DNA from: Deltaproteobacteria bacterium
GTDB taxonomy: Bacteria; Desulfobacterota; B13-G15
Reading direction: 5' to 3'
Length of the DNA stretch: 9,390 nucleotides
Assembly: GCA_003646585.1 (NCBI GenBank)
Contig: QMLA01000020.1
Location: forward strand, 1 to 9,390
Shown in pieces: positions 6,216-9,390 of the stretch (its first letter is position 1; each line of letters begins with the position of its first letter). The notes below the pieces were generated by a model. That model saw only the letters and a program-made list of their open reading frames with translations, was not told the DNA's origin and ran no database searches. The translations under genes were made by a program, and so were the position numbers.

Positions 6216-6633
6216 CTAAGGTCTCCTTAAGGATCTGGATGAGTTCGTCGACGTAATGGGGAAGGGGCTCCCTCCTCAGCCCCACAATCGTGACCTTCTC
6301 CTGAGTCAGAGGGAGCAAGAACTTCAGGGCAGGGCTTGAGGCTATGGCCTCCGACATTCTGGGCGTGAGCTCGCCGAGCATGGAATTGGCCAAAATTATG
6401 CTCAGGGGGCCAATGATCACATCCACCTCCTTTACCGTTTGACAGATGGCATTCTCACCGCTTGCCCCCCTGTTGGCCCTGGCCTTCATCATGGCCATGG
6501 TCGCAGCGGCGTTGGTCCCCAACGCGAGGATCTCAACCCTTTCCTCGAAGGCCTCCCTCAGCCTCCTCACGATGAGGCTGCCGATTCCGCCTCCCTGTCC
6601 GTCTATCACACAGATCCTCGGTCTCTCCCTCAC
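6208..6633 (-). CDS. DUF3842 family protein
   Basis: A 141-residue protein that matches DUF3842: IDGQGGGIGSLIVRRL (10-25) looks like a nucleotide-binding glycine-rich loop after the first beta strand, followed by VEILALGTNAAAT (33-45), ARANRGASGENA (51-62), VDVIIGPLSIILANSMLGEL (70-89) and LTQEKVTIVGLRREPLPHYV (109-128). It looks soluble and cytoplasmic with a Rossmann-like alternation; no catalytic function is known to me. The start is GTG, supported by AAGGAGG five bases upstream and a GTGA overlap with the stop of the isoaspartyl methyltransferase gene. It overlaps the cooT-like gene by 8 nt. As I recall, DUF3842 genes often neighbour CooT genes, which suggests a shared metal-related role; this is inference. 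Confidence 0.88.
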   Translation of the reverse strand: MRERPRICVIDGQGGGIGSLIVRRLREAFEERVEILALGTNAAATMAMMKARANRGASGENAICQTVKEVDVIIGPLSIILANSMLGELTPRMSEAIASSPALKFLLPLTQEKVTIVGLRREPLPHYVDELIQILKETLDV

Positions 6634-7298
6634 CAGAACCTCCTTCCCTGTATTTCCCCCCTCATGGGGACAAATACCACCCCGGTTATCTCTTCCCTTT
6701 CTATCCTCTTTCCCTCCTTCCTTACAAGGACCAAGACCTGATGATAGGATGCCTCCCCCAGGGGGAGGACCATCCTGCCGGGGTCCTTCAGCTGCTCAAG
6801 CAGGGGTTCGGGTATCCGCGGGGCAGCGCATGTCACAATTATTCGGTCAAAGGGGGCGGCTTCGGGCCAGCCGTAAAAGCCATCCCTTACCGATATATGC
6901 ACATTGGCATATCCGAGCTCCTGGAGGATCCTCCTGGCCCTTTTGGCAAGAAGCGGCTCAAGCTCAACGGAGTAGACCTCGCTGGCCAGCTCTGCCAGGA
7001 TGGCCGCCTGATAGCCAGAGCCTGTGCCTATCTCCAGGACCTTCTCGTGCCCCTGAAGGTCCAGGGCCTCGGTCATCAAGGCCACAATGTAAGGCTGGGA
7101 TATGGTCTGGCCCTCCTCTATGGGGAGGGGACGGTCTTCATAGGCCGCATCCCGGTATTCGGGGGGGACGAAGAGGTGGCGAGGGACCTTCCTCATGGCA
7201 TCAAGGACCCTTGGGTCCCTTATACCCCTGGCCTCAAGCTGATACCTGACCATGGCCTCCCTTTCTTCCCGATATTCGTCATCGGCCTTCAGGGGCAT
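6630..7298 (-). CDS. pcm: protein-L-isoaspartate O-methyltransferase
   Basis: A 222-residue SAM-dependent enzyme that methylates isoaspartyl residues in aged proteins so they can revert to aspartate. Signatures: MVRYQLEARGIRDPRVLDAM (16-35), VPRHLFVPPEYRDAAYEDRP (38-57), GQTISQPYIVALM (63-75, substrate and active-site loop), VLEIGTGSGYQAA (87-99, SAM motif I), YSVELEPLLAKRA (109-121) and PFDRIIVTCAAPRIPEPLLEQL (149-170). The frame stays open 51 codons upstream, but that extension has no family likeness and lies over ttcA; ATG 7298, with GGAG upstream, gives the normal length. The family's GDG after strand 4 reads RDG here (138-140). It overlaps ttcA by 10 nt and the next gene by GTGA, so it sits mid-operon. 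Confidence 0.95.
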   Translation of the reverse strand: MPLKADDEYREEREAMVRYQLEARGIRDPRVLDAMRKVPRHLFVPPEYRDAAYEDRPLPIEEGQTISQPYIVALMTEALDLQGHEKVLEIGTGSGYQAAILAELASEVYSVELEPLLAKRARRILQELGYANVHISVRDGFYGWPEAAPFDRIIVTCAAPRIPEPLLEQLKDPGRMVLPLGEASYHQVLVLVRKEGKRIEREEITGVVFVPMRGEIQGRRFW

Positions 7299-8041
7299 TT
7301 CTCGACTCCATCGGTTCTGGGCAAAAGATACCGGAGGTTCACATTGGAAAGGGCATGGAAGGCATTCCCCTTGAGAGTCCTGTCCCTTTTGAACATCAGT
7401 TGGAGCCACTTCTTCACCTCGGCGCGTTTGGTCTTGCCCTTGGTGGGGCACAGATCCCCAATTATGGGAAGGCGATGCATTCTGGCGAAGGCCTCAACCC
7501 GTTCCTCATCAAGGAGGGCAAGGGGGCGGATTATGGTCAGCTTGCCGCCGAAGAGTTCCTGTTTGGGGACCATGGTGCTTATCTCCCCGGAATAAAGGAC
7601 GTTCATGAAGAAGGTCACCAGGATATCGTCCTTGGTGTGCCCCAGGGCTATCTTGTTGCAACCGAGTTCGGAAGCCGTCTCAAAGAGGACCTTCCGCCTC
7701 ATCCGCGAACACATAAAACAGGGGGTCTCGGGATTCCCGGGGCGATGGGACCTGGGGCCGATGTCGGTGTGCTTCACGATGAACTCGACCCCCAGGGATT
7801 CTGCGAACTTTCCCAGCTCGGCCTCTGGCAGCGGCGAGAAGCCCAGATCGACGGTGACCGCCACAAGGCTGTAGCTTATGGGGACGATCTTCTCCCTTTC
7901 GGCCAGGACCTTGAGCAGGGTAAGGCTGTCCTTACCGCCGGACAGGCCCACAAGGACCCTGTCACCGTCTTCCAGGAGGCCATACTCACATATGGCCTTA
8001 CCCACAAGCCTCCTCACCCTCTTGTCCAACAACCTGTTCAT
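7289..8041 (-). CDS. ttcA: TtcA-family tRNA thiolation enzyme (PP-loop ATPase)
   Basis: A 250-residue PP-loop adenylating enzyme. VLVGLSGGKDSLTLL (29-43) is the ATP pyrophosphatase loop. PCFMCSRMRR (107-116) carries the CxxC pair (C108, C111), and C198 in IIGDLCPTKG supplies the third cysteine; TtcA uses three cysteines for a [4Fe-4S] cluster. IALGHTKDD (131-139), TFFMNVLYSGEISTM (143-157) and IIRPLALLDEERV (170-182) are also TtcA-like. TtcA makes 2-thiocytidine at tRNA position 32 in the cytoplasm. It is shorter than E. coli TtcA (about 311 residues) because the C-terminal tail is short. Members of the family in anaerobes may thiolate other positions, so the exact product is less certain than the family. 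It overlaps the glycosylase gene upstream by 44 nt and pcm downstream by 10 nt. Confidence 0.9.
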   Translation of the reverse strand: MNRLLDKRVRRLVGKAICEYGLLEDGDRVLVGLSGGKDSLTLLKVLAEREKIVPISYSLVAVTVDLGFSPLPEAELGKFAESLGVEFIVKHTDIGPRSHRPGNPETPCFMCSRMRRKVLFETASELGCNKIALGHTKDDILVTFFMNVLYSGEISTMVPKQELFGGKLTIIRPLALLDEERVEAFARMHRLPIIGDLCPTKGKTKRAEVKKWLQLMFKRDRTLKGNAFHALSNVNLRYLLPRTDGVEKCP

Positions 8042-8684
8042 AATTCAACCCCTCAAGGGGACAGCCCTTGCATTTGGGCTTTGGCCTGCAATGGGTTTTC
8101 CCAACCCTGACCAGCAGGGCATGATATTCCTTGAAAAGGTCAACATCCCTCGGCAAGTGGTCCATGAAGAGCCCCTGTAGTTCATCATAGGAGATATTCC
8201 CCCTGATCAATCCATGCCTTTGCAGAATCCTTTTGGTGTAAGCATCTACGACAAAGATGGGTTTGTGGCATGCATAAAGCAAGATGCTGTCGGCCGTCTC
8301 AGGACCGATACCCCTTATCCTGAGCAGTTTCGGACGGAGCTCTTCCAGAGGTTCCCGGGCCATCCTCTTCATACTCCCACCAAATTCCCCTATCAGGAAC
8401 TCCACCGCCTCTTTCAGCCTTTTGGCCTTGATGCGGTAATACCCCGTAGGTCTGAGGAGTTCCTGCAGCTCCTCCTCTGGGATTTCCATGATCCTGCGAG
8501 GCTCCAGGGCCCCGCGCCCTTTGAGCCTGTCAATGGCCTTTTCCACATTGGCCCAGGCGGTGTTCTGGGTGAGGATGGCTCCCACGAAGACCTCGAAGGG
8601 GGTCTCGGCAGGCCACCACCCCTGGGGCCCAAAGCTCCTGTAGAGGCGTTCATAGATTTTTCTCAGGAATTCCCCCAAGGGCAT
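7998..8684 (-). CDS. endonuclease III-like DNA glycosylase (HhH-GPD)
   Basis: A 228-residue base-excision repair protein. VFVGAILTQNTAWANVEKAI (32-51) matches the substrate-pocket helix of the superfamily; LLRIRGIGPETADSILLY (122-139) is the helix-hairpin-helix, and VVDAYTKRIL (146-155) holds the catalytic Asp. Where Nth has a catalytic Lys in the hairpin region (GVGRKTA), this has PETA, as in monofunctional glycosylases related to MagIII, so it probably removes alkylated or other damaged bases without lyase activity. Three C-terminal cysteines (C199, C205, C208 in HCRPKPKCKGC) fit a [4Fe-4S] cluster, but the fourth is not five residues on; the only later cysteine is C227. It starts at ATG 8684, first in a minus-strand operon. 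Its last 44 nt overlap ttcA, which may explain the altered tail. Confidence 0.9.
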   Translation of the reverse strand: MPLGEFLRKIYERLYRSFGPQGWWPAETPFEVFVGAILTQNTAWANVEKAIDRLKGRGALEPRRIMEIPEEELQELLRPTGYYRIKAKRLKEAVEFLIGEFGGSMKRMAREPLEELRPKLLRIRGIGPETADSILLYACHKPIFVVDAYTKRILQRHGLIRGNISYDELQGLFMDHLPRDVDLFKEYHALLVRVGKTHCRPKPKCKGCPLEGLNYEQVVGQEGEEACG

Positions 8685-8714
8685 CGGCCTTCAAAGGCTA
8701 TCACATCTTTCTGG

Positions 8715-8743
8715 ATCTTTTCCATTCTCCGCGGAGTTGTAAA
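8715..8743 (-). promoter_or_regulatory. candidate promoter of the repair operon with internal dyad
   Basis: On the minus strand TTTACA (8743-8738) and AAAGAT (8720-8715) are spaced 17 bp. The spacer contains CTCCGCGGAG (8727-8736), a perfect 10-bp dyad. This would drive the five-gene operon from the glycosylase to the CooT-like gene with a leader of about 25 nt. The -35 is good (5 of 6) and the -10 weak. Confidence 0.38.
8727..8736. promoter_or_regulatory. 10-bp perfect palindrome in the divergent gap
   Basis: CTCCGCGGAG lies between two divergent genes and immediately upstream of a plus-strand -10-like TAAAAT (8740-8745) that could serve the molybdoenzyme gene. A bound protein would cover both promoters. 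The binding factor is unknown, and a GC-rich 10-bp dyad can arise by chance. Confidence 0.3.
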
Positions 8744-8762
8744 ATAGTCAATGGGAGGCAAG

Positions 8763-9390
8763 ATGGTGAACCGTAGCTTCTGCAGGCTGTGCGATGGACG
8801 CTGTGCCCTGAAGGTCACCGTTGAAGGGGGTAAGGTGGTCAAGGTGGAAGCCGATCCCGATCCCCCAGCCGGAAGGGGTGGGGCCTGCAGAAGGGCCAGG
8901 ATCTGGCCCGAAATCCTCCATCATCCCCATCGCCTCAGGCGACCCTTAATCCGCAAGGGCGCTCGGGGGGAGGGGAAATGGCAGGAGGCCTCCTGGCAGG
9001 AGGCCCTCGACTTCGTGCTCGAGCAACTGTTGGCCCTTAAGGAACATTACGGTCCGGAGGCCCTGGCCCTTTGTCTGGGCCACCCGAAGGGACTGGAAGG
9101 AGCCTTTTGTCATCGCTTCGCGAGGGTCTTCGGGACCCCTAATGTGGTGACCTCAGGCCATATATGCCATGTTCCGGGGGAGGTGGCCTCAATTGTGACT
9201 TTGGGTGCTCCCTGTTTTCTGGATCCCGACGGAGTGCCGAGGACCCTGATCCTTTGGGGCGTCAATTTCCCCGATACCCGTTACGGGTCCCTGAGTTATG
9301 GCCAACTGCAAAAGGCCCTGAGGGAGGGGGCAAGGCTGATCGTGGTGGATCCAAAAAGGACCTCCCTCTGCAACAGGGCCGACCTTTGGG
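8763..9390 (+). CDS. molybdopterin oxidoreductase, N-terminal part (runs off the window)
   Basis: 209 codons of an open frame that continues past the end. I chose ATG 8763 since GGGAGG (8753-8758) precedes it by 4 nt; ATG 8751 in frame lies before that site. C7, C10, C14 and C42 form the CX2CX3C...C set for the N-terminal [4Fe-4S] cluster of the DMSO reductase superfamily (FCRLCDGRCALKV; GGACRRARIW). HPHRLRRPLIRKGARGEGKW (54-73) and SWQEALDFVL follow, as usual. SGHICHVPGE (131-140) aligns with the formate dehydrogenase-type segment where Cys or Sec binds Mo, so C135, a TGC codon, is the probable ligand. LILWGVNFPDTR (162-173) and RLIVVDPKRTSLCNRAD (191-207) are cofactor-binding motifs. There is no Tat signal, so the subunit is probably cytoplasmic. 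The substrate cannot be told from this part. Confidence 0.92.
   Translation, partial: MVNRSFCRLCDGRCALKVTVEGGKVVKVEADPDPPAGRGGACRRARIWPEILHHPHRLRRPLIRKGARGEGKWQEASWQEALDFVLEQLLALKEHYGPEALALCLGHPKGLEGAFCHRFARVFGTPNVVTSGHICHVPGEVASIVTLGAPCFLDPDGVPRTLILWGVNFPDTRYGSLSYGQLQKALREGARLIVVDPKRTSLCNRADLW

Noticed and set aside
6217..6232. CCTTAAGG and TAAGG/CCTTA pairing over the ribosome site of the cooT-like gene
   Set aside because: The stem is only 5 bp and the bases are fixed by the DUF3842 codons; ribosomes finishing that gene would open it.
7299..7451. 51-codon N-terminal extension of the isoaspartyl methyltransferase
   Set aside because: It lies over the 3' part of ttcA, has no family likeness, and ATG 7298 gives normal length with a ribosome site.
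8049..8060. CCCCTCAAGGGG inverted repeat before ttcA as a terminator
   Set aside because: Very small, inside the glycosylase coding frame, with no T-run in either direction.
6741..8110. Long plus-strand open frames opposite pcm and ttcA
   Set aside because: Translations are low-complexity and Gly/Pro/His/Leu-rich with no family motifs; they mirror the codon bias of the well-supported minus-strand genes.
8979..9005. Two 12-bp direct copies of TGGCAGGAGGCC spaced by 3 bp
   Set aside because: They encode WQEA twice within a normal part of the molybdoenzyme family (the second is the usual SWxEAL), with no further copies; probably coincidence or a small old duplication.
9165..9170. Selenocysteine at the Mo-ligand position
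   Set aside because: The codon for C135 is TGC, not TGA, and no recoding hairpin is needed.

Overview
The window reads as chromosomal DNA of a Gram-negative bacterium. A Kdo-activating enzyme (KdsB) implies lipopolysaccharide. Nickel (CooT-type), radical-SAM, cobalamin and molybdopterin proteins point to an anaerobic or facultatively anaerobic life. Arginine is written mostly with AGG, isoleucine often with ATA, and coding strands are purine-rich, a style common in thermophiles. A thermophilic Desulfobacterota-like or related lineage is plausible, but this is inference from style and gene content. Genes are packed tightly: there are start/stop overlaps of the ATGA or GTGA type, two convergent gene pairs overlap at their 3' ends, and only two intergenic gaps exceed 50 bp.

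Region 1 (1-2209, + strand): the last 28 codons of a Lon protease, an ArsA/Get3-type ATPase carrying a C-terminal Hsp20-like domain, a 72-residue charged helical protein of unknown function, and kdsB. The first three may form a protein quality-control or targeting group, with kdsB co-transcribed.

Region 2 (2206-6076): an IclR-family regulator on the minus strand is divergent, across a 257-bp gap, from a two-gene + strand operon. The operon encodes a radical-SAM enzyme with auxiliary cysteines and a cobalamin-binding radical-SAM enzyme. The gap holds candidate promoters in both directions, two AACG/CGTT-type dyads that could be IclR operators, and a leader hairpin. This is the most interesting part: a regulated pair of radical-SAM enzymes without a recognised pathway. 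The C-terminal part of the second enzyme recalls lipid-modifying B12 radical-SAM enzymes.

Region 3 (6027-8684, - strand): a compact five-gene operon read right to left: endonuclease III-like DNA glycosylase, TtcA-type tRNA thiolation enzyme, protein-L-isoaspartate methyltransferase, DUF3842 protein, and CooT-type nickel-binding protein. All neighbours overlap. The first three form a repair and RNA-maintenance set.

Region 4 (8763-end, + strand): the first 209 codons of a molybdopterin oxidoreductase of the DMSO reductase/formate dehydrogenase superfamily. It is divergent from region 3 across a 78-bp gap that contains a perfect 10-bp dyad inside a candidate promoter. I see no RNA genes, mobile elements or CRISPR arrays. 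The window looks like a well-maintained core chromosome with two less-characterised metabolic modules (the radical-SAM pair and the molybdoenzyme).
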